Both the position numbers and the translations under genes were made by a program. 64,000 bases of DNA, taken from the NCBI GenBank assembly GCA_964344295.1, contig CAYFMR010000004.1:1-64000 (forward strand), written 5' to 3'. The stretch comes from JAAYFJ01 sp964344295 (lineage in GTDB: Bacteria; Bacillota; Clostridia; Tissierellales; Peptoniphilaceae). Below the pieces are notes generated by a model. That model was not told the origin of the DNA. It worked only from the letters and a program-made list of their open reading frames with translations, and ran no database searches. Positions 33,617-40,869 of this stretch are shown piece by piece. Positions within the stretch are counted from its first letter, which is position 1. Every line of letters starts with the position of its first letter.

Positions 33617-34938
33617 CGTCTTTCTCCTTTAATGTGAGGAATGGAAAAATCACCTGCTTCCCCACTGATGACCGGCCCGGGGCCGATACGAGTGTAAAAG
33701 CCTGCCGGTTCTTCATCAAATTGAAACAGTCCCATCACGTGAGAATAGCGATAGGTCTGCCAGCTTCCGTTTTCGTAACGCCAATAAGTCTCCCAGGGCG
33801 GTGCCACAAATTGCTGCACCAAATAACCGGTTTCTTGCACGGCTCTTCGTAAGTGATCTTCCCACCCTTCGTCGGTCACGGCTTTGCCCGCCACCACGCC
33901 CTGAGAAGCGTTGCGATCCACCGGCTTTAAGATCCAGGATGTGCGGTTTTTTAAAAATGCCCGGTAATTTCCCTCATCCAGCAGATGGGTTTCCGGGATG
34001 TGGCAATCGATCCAAGCGAGTTCTTCCGGTGTATAATACGCTCTCAAAGTCGGGTGAAAGAGCAAAGCAAAAAACGTTTTATTGTGCACCACTTGCGTAG
34101 ACAGAGGACCTACGGTGAGCACCTTTTGCGCCCGATAAGCTGCTTGAAAAGCTTCGGTACCCTCTGGTCTTTCAATGAGTTCAAAGGTGACCATGCGGCG
34201 ATAGATCACATCTACGGGAAAATCTTCATCGTAGAGCTTTTCCCCGTCAAAGCGAAGCCGACGCACATCTCCGATGCGACAGGGACAACCCGCACGTTCA
34301 AAAGCCTCTCGAAACCGTTCAAATTCGTAAGTGGTGGCCGAATCCAGAAAGTCCATGATTAAGACGTTAGGCTTACCTGTGTGGCCCTGGCGATGATACA
34401 TCCGCTCCACCGCTTCCACCCATGGGTCGAACATGTCGTAATACGTCAGGCGATACGTTTCCCCCAAGGTTTTTGCCATGGCCGTATCCAGCCAAATGGC
34501 GGCTAGCTCATTATCCTCATTCATGGCGGAAGAGCCGTCTGTATTCAATTCACAAAACACGGCCTCTCCTGACCCATGATTAAAAATATCCCAGCGAGCC
34601 ATAGGAATGGCCCCGTTTAAAGGATTTTCCGTCAAAATGAGCTCCTCAATCCATCCGGGAAACTGAAAGAGCTTCCGCACAGCAGCGTCTTGGCGATAAG
34701 CGGCAATGGCCTTTTTCGCCACCCGAGTCATCATGCGCCCTAGTGCAAATAGGGCTTGCTCCTCCTCTTCGTCGATAAAATAAGGCTCATAGGAAAAGGG
34801 GACGGGCTTGCCCTTATAATAAGCTCGGGAGCCGGCTACGGCTTCAGCCATAGACGCATAGTCTCCTGCGTAGCGCTCGGGATGGGCCCGCAGTTCTTCC
34901 GCAAAGGCTTTTTTAAGTTCAGGCTTCTTGGCACTCAA
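33613..34938 (-). CDS. ATP-grasp ligase resembling glutathionylspermidine synthase
   Basis: 441-aa protein with the GSP-synthase-like ATP-grasp layout: ARWDIFNHGSGEAVFCELNTDGSSA (about residues 110-135, like the LLEYNADTPT motif), VVHNKTFFALLFHP, then WILKPVDRNASQGVV (ATP-binding Lys) and a C-terminal RYENGSWQTYRYSHVMG region. The GSP amidase domain is absent. It overlaps gshA by 20 bp and precedes the CDF gene with a 4-bp overlap, so it is translationally coupled to glutamate-cysteine ligase. It may complete a gamma-glutamylcysteine-based thiol in place of GshB; that is inference. The start is uncertain: a TTG at 34938 with a good RBS spacing is preferred, GTG at 34947 is possible. Confidence 0.8.
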   Translation of the reverse strand: MSAKKPELKKAFAEELRAHPERYAGDYASMAEAVAGSRAYYKGKPVPFSYEPYFIDEEEEQALFALGRMMTRVAKKAIAAYRQDAAVRKLFQFPGWIEELILTENPLNGAIPMARWDIFNHGSGEAVFCELNTDGSSAMNEDNELAAIWLDTAMAKTLGETYRLTYYDMFDPWVEAVERMYHRQGHTGKPNVLIMDFLDSATTYEFERFREAFERAGCPCRIGDVRRLRFDGEKLYDEDFPVDVIYRRMVTFELIERPEGTEAFQAAYRAQKVLTVGPLSTQVVHNKTFFALLFHPTLRAYYTPEELAWIDCHIPETHLLDEGNYRAFLKNRTSWILKPVDRNASQGVVAGKAVTDEGWEDHLRRAVQETGYLVQQFVAPPWETYWRYENGSWQTYRYSHVMGLFQFDEEPAGFYTRIGPGPVISGEAGDFSIPHIKGERR

Positions 34939-36235
34939 TGCCTCCACCTCCCAGTGCAGTCCAGTCTACCGAAGGGCCAAAGCCCTCCGTTTCATACTTT
35001 TGTCTGGTGATGGCATAAGGGGTCATCCCGGCATTTAACATGGTTTCCAGCGGTTCCAGATACGCCCGCTCTTCGGCGTTTAGCCCGTCTTTTGCCATGG
35101 CCACCAGCCGTTTCGCCACGGTGAGGATGCTGTCATCGCATTGCTCGGCGTAAAAGCCTCGGGCGTAGAGGGCCTGTCTCGCTTCCATGACCCTGTCACG
35201 GTCCAAATTCTGGCAGCTGTGATAGAGTTCTTCTAAATTCTTATCATCGTAGAAAAGGCCCTTAATCAAGGCCACAGCCGCCAAGTTCAACGGGTAGGGG
35301 ATGGCGTCCATCATGCGGATTTCGATAAAATTCTTCGTGCGCACATCGGGGAAGAACATCGTCATCAAATGCTCCAACTCTTCATCGGTGGCCGTATCCG
35401 GATCCACCAAGTCTCGGATGAGCGCATCTTGGGTAAAGGTGAGTTCACCATCCACATAAGCAAAGATGGCGGGGCGATCCAAGAGATAGCGAGCGTATTT
35501 TTCGTAGGTAAAGTCCGAATCCAAGGCCCCCTCTACCAATCCGGAGCGGTCGTGGTCCGTATTTTGCCAAATATAAGCGCGAATGTTGTGCATGTCACAA
35601 GGGCCGCCTTCAAAGTAAAACCCATTTTCAAAGGTAGCGTAAAACACGTTAGACAGCATATTGGCCACGTAAAACTTCTTACGATAATCCATTTCGTCGC
35701 TATAGTCGATGGATATTTGTAAAGAGCTGGTGCCCTTCATCATATTGTGGGAACGGCTGCCATGGGTTTTAAAATACGAAAACATATTATGGTAACGCTT
35801 TTTAGGCAACAGTTCGATATCTCTGATCTTCGTCTTCGGATGGTAAGCCATGGCGACGGCCTTGTAGCCCTTGGCCTCTAAAATGGGCGATAAGTCCCCT
35901 TGAAACCGCTTATAGGCCTCTTCCATCTCTTTGAGGGTGCGTTTAGGCAACATGGAAAATTCCAGCTGGGCTCCCGGTTCCGTGGTCACGGTGAGATCGT
36001 CTTTGGTCACCGTCAACACGTGGCCAATCTCGCTGTGAGGCTTCCAGCCCTTTTCCATCAGCCGAGCCATAATCCCTTCCACGCCGTCATCACCTAAATA
36101 GGGTATGGACGTGTAATCTTCGCGCACCACAAAGTGCTCCATCTCCACCCCCAATTTAAAATCGTGGCTCGATTTCTCGCCGCCTTTCATAATCGCCACA
36201 AAGCGATCGATTTGTCGCTCGTAATCGTATGACAC
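34919..36235 (-). CDS. gshA: Glutamate-cysteine ligase (GCS2/plant-type)
   Basis: 438-aa enzyme joining Glu and Cys to gamma-Glu-Cys with ATP. Family motifs: GVEMEHFVV (about residues 30-38), TTEPGAQLEFS (about 90-100), SSLQISIDYSDE (about 180) and the later DVRTKNFIEIRMMD. Start is a GTG at 36235 with AGGAGG seven bases upstream; the longer frame has no RBS. Coupled by a 20-bp overlap to an ATP-grasp ligase and then a CDF transporter. Thiol synthesis by GshA is not universal in anaerobes, so its presence is notable. Confidence 0.9.
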   Translation of the reverse strand: MSYDYERQIDRFVAIMKGGEKSSHDFKLGVEMEHFVVREDYTSIPYLGDDGVEGIMARLMEKGWKPHSEIGHVLTVTKDDLTVTTEPGAQLEFSMLPKRTLKEMEEAYKRFQGDLSPILEAKGYKAVAMAYHPKTKIRDIELLPKKRYHNMFSYFKTHGSRSHNMMKGTSSLQISIDYSDEMDYRKKFYVANMLSNVFYATFENGFYFEGGPCDMHNIRAYIWQNTDHDRSGLVEGALDSDFTYEKYARYLLDRPAIFAYVDGELTFTQDALIRDLVDPDTATDEELEHLMTMFFPDVRTKNFIEIRMMDAIPYPLNLAAVALIKGLFYDDKNLEELYHSCQNLDRDRVMEARQALYARGFYAEQCDDSILTVAKRLVAMAKDGLNAEERAYLEPLETMLNAGMTPYAITRQKYETEGFGPSVDWTALGGGGIECQEA

Positions 36236-36525
36236 AACAATTCCTCCTAATCTTAACCTTACGCCAAATATACCCTTTTTCCCAACTTTTCCCCAGAATC
36301 TGCCGCAATGGGCACGTTCTCCCTCGCCCCCAGACCTCCATGGGAAAACAAGGGCGACACCATCAGCCATGCTCACCAGCTTTGACGATGAGATCTCGCT
36401 TAAGAAAGGGTTGCCATAAAACCATCCAAGGCTGCAGCTAGGAGGTAAGGCCACTCCCGCCAGGGTAGCGGTGTTATTTACACCACAGCGAAACAGGATG
36501 ACTCCCTTGGTTTAGTTAGCCATGG

Positions 36526-36558
36526 TAATCTTTGGTTAGCCTTTGCTAATCTTTGGTT
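36526..36558. repeat. Direct repeat TAATCTTTGGTT x2
   Basis: Exact 12-bp copies at 36526-36537 and 36547-36558, 21 bp apart, two helical turns, so both lie on one face of DNA. A TATATA element follows near 36580. Reads as a regulator-binding site or iteron-like element ahead of the RNA and small genes. Confidence 0.6.
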
Positions 36559-36610
36559 CCAAAAAGCCTAAAAATGGCATATATAGGCACAGGGGAAAAC
36601 AACCCTGAAA

Positions 36611-36840
36611 AAAAGGCAACAGGAACAAGGACGTAACAAACCGGAACACGCCGGTTTGAGGGCCCACGGCGGTGCGCTGCTGTGGAGATGGGTTAAGCCA
36701 TGATTCCCTGCCCTACAAAGAGGCTTGACTGCGGAGCAAACCGCCTGATGCTTAGTCACCATCTGGGGCGGAAGCCTTAGGGTCTTCTATGCCCGTCGCT
36801 AAGGGTGAGGGATCACTGACGGACATGGATGGCTAGGGGT
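36611..36840 (+). ncRNA. Candidate structured RNA of unknown family
   Basis: By hand: stem A CAAACCGG (36637-36644) / CCGGTTTG (36651-36658); stem B 9 bp with two GU pairs (36664-36672 / 36677-36685) and a TGCG loop; a three-way junction closed by AGATGG (36686-36691) / CCATCT (36759-36764) enclosing AAGCC (36695-36699) / GGCTT (36722-36726) and GACTGCGG...CCGC...AGTC (36727-36757); then CCTTAG (36775-36780) / CTAAGG (36799-36804) with a likely pseudoknot CCGTC (36793-36797) / GACGG (36818-36822). Such dense, consistent pairing is unlikely by chance. I do not recognise a family. Strand assumed from the downstream genes. Confidence 0.6.
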
Positions 36841-36924
36841 CAACGTCTCCTAAACAAATGCATTGGAAGTTGGTCATGGATTCCCAGCGAAATCCGAAAG
36901 AGATGAAAACGAGGAGGTATGATG

Positions 36925-37269
36925 ATGCAAAAAAGACCGATGACTGCATGCCTAGAGGCGATTAACCAAATTACTACCGCCACATACAAGTTAAACAAAG
37001 ACAATATCCAAAAGATGGAGCAGATTTACGATATGCTACCAGCACTTGATTTTAAAGCATCGTACTCTATTGAAATTGACACTGACCTAGACGGAGCGAT
37101 AGGAACATTCTGCTTTCGTGACTACGACGTAGGTTTCTGTCCTAACAACATGCATATTATGAAGGCTCTTTATACCATGTGTGATCAATGCGAATACACA
37201 AGAGACGATGAAAGCGAGCACGGAACATTAATGAAGCTCACGATTAACAACGTAGCAACTAAGGCGTAA
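36925..37269 (+). CDS. Unknown small protein, first of a pair
   Basis: 114 aa, acidic, no membrane segment. Pattern: a helix (about residues 5-30), then beta-rich IEIDTDLDGAIGTFCFRDYDVG with another helix and a final TLMKLTINN strand, suggesting a compact alpha/beta fold. Contains several cysteines (MCDQC). I recognise no family. Three adjacent ATGs follow AGGAGG; the third, seven bases away, is chosen. The gene is AT-richer than its surroundings. Similar in layout and possibly homologous to the next gene (SIEID.../NLDID, a mid-protein helix, and KLTINN/QIVIALRN near the end). Confidence 0.65.
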   Translation: MQKRPMTACLEAINQITTATYKLNKDNIQKMEQIYDMLPALDFKASYSIEIDTDLDGAIGTFCFRDYDVGFCPNNMHIMKALYTMCDQCEYTRDDESEHGTLMKLTINNVATKA

Positions 37270-37282
37270 AAGGAGGAAAGAT

Positions 37283-37660
37283 ATGGAAGATAATTTAATG
37301 AAAGAAATGAAAGCATTCGCTGCTAAGGTACGTGCGGAACGTCGCCAAAAAACACCAGTCATCACCCCCAACGAGGCGGTGATTAAACGATGCGAGGCAT
37401 TAACTGATGTCTTTGAGGAATATCGCAGCAAGCACGGTGGTGAAATTAATCTGGATATCGATATGTCTGAAATCGTAAATGATGTCGATTTTGTGTTAAC
37501 ATACGAAACGCCAAACGACATCGTGTTTGACAAAGAAACCATGAGGCGCATTGCCGACTTGGTGGATGACGAATCATCGACGAGCGCTTACCACACAACC
37601 GACGATACCATGCAAATCGTCATCGCACTGCGCAACCCATTCTGGGTGTCTTATGAATGA
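37283..37660 (+). CDS. Unknown small protein, second of a pair
   Basis: 125 aa, acidic, soluble. N-terminal basic helix (MKAFAAKVRAERRQK), then INLDIDMSEIVNDVDFVLTYE, a helix DKETMRRIADLVDDE and a terminal strand MQIVIALRNPF. No recognised family. RBS AAAGGAGG, 13 bp after the first gene. AT-richer than neighbours, with a different feel of codon use, suggesting acquisition. Together with the preceding gene it forms a two-gene cassette between two structured non-coding blocks. Confidence 0.65.
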   Translation: MEDNLMKEMKAFAAKVRAERRQKTPVITPNEAVIKRCEALTDVFEEYRSKHGGEINLDIDMSEIVNDVDFVLTYETPNDIVFDKETMRRIADLVDDESSTSAYHTTDDTMQIVIALRNPFWVSYE

Positions 37661-38012
37661 TGAGGGCATAGACCACTCAAACAGGCTCGGGAAAGACAAC
37701 TCGTCTCGTCTTTCCCGCCGTGTCTGCGGATGGCGGCCTGATGCATGCTGCTGACCGCATGCGTCTGAGACGACCAAGCGAAGCAGTGAGGTAACTACGC
37801 CTATCCCAACCCTTGGCACCGGACACCCTTGACGCGCTTAGCTAAAACCCCCACTATAGCGAGGAGGACTTTCACACCAGCTGGCTACTAAGATACACCA
37901 TGTTATGCCATAAAAAATAGCTACCCTTACATCAATAATACTTAAATCGTCATTTTAGCTATTTCAATCAGTCCCTATATGTACTATAATGATAGGGAAT
38001 GGTGGTGTATTT
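37661..38012. other. Structured non-coding stretch after the small genes
   Basis: Carries a perfect 10-bp stem CGGGAAAGAC (37688-37697) / GTCTTTCCCG (37708-37717), a CGCC/GGCG hairpin right after it, GCATGC (37743-37748) / GCATGC (37757-37762), and an inverted repeat AAATAGCTA (37915-37923) / TAGCTATTT (37956-37964). The last lies just ahead of a perfect TATAAT (37985-37990) for the deacetylase gene. No RBS-preceded frame. Confidence 0.6.
37985..37990 (+). promoter_or_regulatory. Promoter -10 of the deacetylase gene
   Basis: Perfect TATAAT, 23 bp before the start codon; the -35 (TTTCAA at 37962-37967, 17-bp spacing) is weak and falls in the inverted repeat, which could therefore be an operator. 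Confidence 0.5.
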
Positions 38013-39524
38013 ATGAATCTTCGCAGAATGATCCTGCTTCTACTAGTGCTTGTCCTCACTCTTTCCGGGTGCACAAGTTCTGGATATCAAAACGATAACA
38101 AAAGAGCTGAAGCGCTTTTAGTCCCCTCGGGCGAAAAGGGCTTTTCGTTGACCCGTACGAATATCAGTTTGGAAGAAGATCAGGAGTTGTTGGTCAACAA
38201 CGCCGAGGGTTACACCATTCGCGCCGCCTATCCCGTGCTGAGCCGTCCCCATGTGGACCAAGCCGCCAAGGAGTTAGCCATGGGTTTTGTGGACCGGTTT
38301 GAATCCGCCGCTATGGCACAGACCTCCGGTCCCCGCGCGGAGCTGATGATTTCCTATACGATTGACCGTCCCCAACCCCATTTAGTGGGCATGCTGTTCA
38401 CCATCGTGGAGAAGCATGGAGACGATAGCCAAACGACCCTCGTCGCCTTGAATGCGGACTTGTCTAAAGACTTGGTCTTGGACAACCAAAAACTGTTCGC
38501 GTCCACACCGTATCCGCTTATTTCCAAAGCACTGGCAGACTATTTTAATGCCAGCCCGCAATTTTCTCATAAACTAAATGAACCAAAGCTGAAGACGGCC
38601 TTGGATAACACCGTAGCCGGCGGTGGAATTTATCTCTTGCGCCCCTATTCTTTTTCCATCTTGTTTCCGGCTAACAGCCTCTTGGACCGCAGCCACCAAG
38701 ACGTCGTGGTGGATATTCCCTATAACGCCTTTTCTGAGGTCTTGGCCCCCGACTATATGGCCTTAAAAGACATTGTGGCCCCTGCCGGCGAAGATGCTTA
38801 CATCGTCACCGATCAGTTGCCCACCCCTTATGTCACAGAACGCTACAAAGATGAACTCCGCCGCAAGGGCGTCAACGTTAACGACATTGATCCCCAAAAG
38901 CCCATGATCGCTTTGACCTTTGACGACGGCCCCAACGCCGAGAGTACTCTGTCCATTTTGGATACGCTCAAGGCCCATAATGCACGGGCCACGTTCTTCG
39001 TCTTAGGCTCCCGCATGGACGAGCATCAAGATGTGCTCTTGCGTATGCAGGATGAGCATCACGACATCGGCTCTCACAGTTATAGCCACGCTGACTTAGG
39101 GGTTGACGATAAGGACTTAATCGACCGCGAGCTCCGCGAGTCGAATAAAAAGGCCCAAAAGATTTTAGGGCATGAGTTTACCCTGCTTCGTCCCACCTTC
39201 GGTTCCATGAGCCCCACACTGCGCAACGAAGCCCACATGCCACTGATCATGTGGTCAGTGGATACCAAAGATTGGCAAAGCCGAGATGCGGAAAGGGTCT
39301 ATGAAGAAATCATGCGCAATCCTCAAGATGGTCAGATTATCCTCATGCACGACATTTACGATTCTACTGCCGAAGCCGTGGCCAAGGCGGTGCCCGAGCT
39401 CATTAAACAGGGCTTCCAATTGGTCACCGTTCGAGACATGTACTATTTAAGAGGTCAGGCCTTAACCCCTGGCCAAGATTACTACGGCGTCCCAGCGCCA
39501 GCATCCGATCAAAATCAAAAATAA
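38013..39524 (+). CDS. Polysaccharide deacetylase lipoprotein (PdaC-like, DUF3298 + NodB)
   Basis: 503-aa lipoprotein: signal peptide with lipobox LSGC (Cys18), an N-terminal DUF3298/RsiV-like region (about residues 60-260) and a NodB domain (about 300-490) with LTFDDGPN (metal and base Asp), SHSYSHADL (metal His pair), LRPTFGS and ILMHD. It likely removes N-acetyl or O-acetyl groups from peptidoglycan or another wall polymer at the outer face. Start ATG at 38013 with GGTGG RBS; the frame is open 8 codons further upstream. Monocistronic, strong terminator follows. Confidence 0.92.
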   Translation: MNLRRMILLLLVLVLTLSGCTSSGYQNDNKRAEALLVPSGEKGFSLTRTNISLEEDQELLVNNAEGYTIRAAYPVLSRPHVDQAAKELAMGFVDRFESAAMAQTSGPRAELMISYTIDRPQPHLVGMLFTIVEKHGDDSQTTLVALNADLSKDLVLDNQKLFASTPYPLISKALADYFNASPQFSHKLNEPKLKTALDNTVAGGGIYLLRPYSFSILFPANSLLDRSHQDVVVDIPYNAFSEVLAPDYMALKDIVAPAGEDAYIVTDQLPTPYVTERYKDELRRKGVNVNDIDPQKPMIALTFDDGPNAESTLSILDTLKAHNARATFFVLGSRMDEHQDVLLRMQDEHHDIGSHSYSHADLGVDDKDLIDRELRESNKKAQKILGHEFTLLRPTFGSMSPTLRNEAHMPLIMWSVDTKDWQSRDAERVYEEIMRNPQDGQIILMHDIYDSTAEAVAKAVPELIKQGFQLVTVRDMYYLRGQALTPGQDYYGVPAPASDQNQK

Positions 39525-39528
39525 CCCG

Positions 39529-39555
39529 CAAGGACCCCTCGAGGGTCCTTTTTTG
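39529..39555 (+). terminator. Intrinsic terminator
   Basis: AAGGACCC (39530-39537) / GGGTCCTT (39543-39550), then TTTTT. Confidence 0.9.
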
Positions 39556-39623
39556 TTGGTCCATTGTTGCGTGGTCGCGTCGTTCCATAACCTCCCCTTT
39601 GCGATTTTTCTGCACTTGGGCAC

Positions 39624-39666
39624 AGAAAACCCCCCGGAAAAGAATATCCGGGGGGCTATTTTTGTC
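39624..39666 (-). terminator. Intrinsic terminator of metG-rsmA-arsR
   Basis: 8-bp GC stem CCCCCCGG (39630-39637) / CCGGGGGG (39648-39655), followed by TTTTC on the minus strand. Confidence 0.8.
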
Positions 39667-39695
39667 TGTCGTATGCAGGTCGTTTGTGTTGTTGA

Positions 39696-40028
39696 CTAGT
39701 GGTCCTCGTGGCTTACGTGTTCCAGGGCTTGATGAATGAGGCCATGAACGTGATCATCGTCCAGCTGATAGATGGAGCGACGTCCGTCTTTGGTGTAGCG
39801 CACCAATCGCAGATTGCGTAGAATCCGCAGTTGGTGGCTGACAGCCGACGGGGATTTGTCCGTCAGGCGAGACAGGTCGTCCACACACAAGGGGCCGTGG
39901 TCCAGGGCCATGAGGATTTCCAAGCGGGTAGGGTCGGACAGGGCTTGAAAAATGGCGGCCATATCCTGGAGGGCATGATCGCCTCGCAAGGTCTCCAGCC
40001 GTTTTTCCAATTTGGGATCAACTTCCAT
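39696..40028 (-). CDS. ArsR/SmtB-family zinc-type repressor
   Basis: 110-aa winged helix (recognition segment KSPSAVSHQLRIL) with a C-terminal alpha-5 metal site DDDHVHGLIHQALEHVSHE, matching the D-x-H...H-x-x-H/E pattern of CzrA/SmtB. The alpha-3N Cys pair of CadC is missing (LCVDDL). Probably a Zn(II) or Co(II)-responsive repressor of metal efflux; the only exporter in the window is the CDF gene at 32408. It is the third gene of metG-rsmA-arsR, its start lying 11 bp inside rsmA, with a GGAG RBS. Confidence 0.9.
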   Translation of the reverse strand: MEVDPKLEKRLETLRGDHALQDMAAIFQALSDPTRLEILMALDHGPLCVDDLSRLTDKSPSAVSHQLRILRNLRLVRYTKDGRRSIYQLDDDHVHGLIHQALEHVSHEDH

Positions 40029-40869
40029 CGTCTGTCACTCCTTTCCAGGACGTTGCTATGGTCATCCACTGGGTGAGGCTCACATCTTCCGGACGCAGGT
40101 TGGCCGGCACTTTCGCCTCTTGGAGCACCTGTTGGATGACTTCTTTCTCTCCCAGCGCCGATAGGGCATTGGGCAGTGTCTTGCGCCGTTTTTGAAAGGC
40201 ATGGCGAATCAGTGTAAACAGCAGCGCCTCTTCGGGAAAGTCCCGCGGGGGCATGAGTTTTAAATGCACCACCACGGAGTCCACCTTGGGGCGGGGCATA
40301 AACACGGAAGCAGGCACCTTTTGGATGAGTGACACTTGGGCATAGTATTGGCACAAGAGGCTCAGGGCACCATAGTCTTTGCCACCGGGAGCTGCTGCCA
40401 TGCGCTCCCCTACTTCTTTTTGCACCATCACCGTGATGGAGGCTAAGGGTAGCCGGCTCTCTAAGAGGTGGGCAATAATGGGTGTGGTGATGTAGTAGGG
40501 CAGGTTAGCCACCACTTTCACCGGTCCCTCTTGGCCGAGTTCGGCTACCAGATGTTCCAAATTCACTTCTAAAATATCGCCGTGAATCACTTCTACGTTG
40601 GGAAGATTTACGGTTTCTGCCAAAATGGGAATGAGGGTGTCGTCTTTTTCCACAGCGACCACCTGTTTCGCCCTGGCGGCCAAAGCTTCTGTTAAGGTTC
40701 CAATGCCCGGTCCGATTTCCAGCACCACGTCTTCCGGGCCAATTTCACCACGTTTGAGTACGTTTTGGATGATGTTGCCATCGATTAAAAAGTTTTGGCC
40801 CAGGGATTTTTTAAACTGGAAGCCATGACGGTTTAAGACGTCTTGTATCACCGAAGGCTGGTATAACAT
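40018..40869 (-). CDS. rsmA: 16S rRNA dimethyladenosine transferase
   Basis: 283-aa KsgA/RsmA that dimethylates two adjacent adenines near the 3' end of 16S rRNA. Motifs: KKSLGQNFLID, LEIGPGIGTLTEAL (SAM site), VVAVEKD and the catalytic NLPYYITTPI. Overlaps metG by one base of stop/start (ATGA-like) and ends within the arsR start, so three genes are translationally coupled. Confidence 0.96.
   Translation of the reverse strand: MLYQPSVIQDVLNRHGFQFKKSLGQNFLIDGNIIQNVLKRGEIGPEDVVLEIGPGIGTLTEALAARAKQVVAVEKDDTLIPILAETVNLPNVEVIHGDILEVNLEHLVAELGQEGPVKVVANLPYYITTPIIAHLLESRLPLASITVMVQKEVGERMAAAPGGKDYGALSLLCQYYAQVSLIQKVPASVFMPRPKVDSVVVHLKLMPPRDFPEEALLFTLIRHAFQKRRKTLPNALSALGEKEVIQQVLQEAKVPANLRPEDVSLTQWMTIATSWKGVTDDGS

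Larger units (their letters stand above)
36236..36924. other. Non-coding stretch, 690 bp, with repeats and a structured RNA
   Basis: Upstream half (36236-36500) carries the gshA promoter side and is unremarkable. From about 36526 there is a pair of direct repeats, then 36600-36830 carries dense RNA-like pairing (separate entry), and the last 90 bp leads into the RBS of the unknown gene at 36925. No RBS-preceded frame within it. Confidence 0.6.

Noticed and set aside
36611..36840. RNase P RNA, tmRNA, SRP RNA or a known c-di-GMP riboswitch
   Set aside because: The conserved core sequences of these RNAs are not present on either strand as far as I can read.
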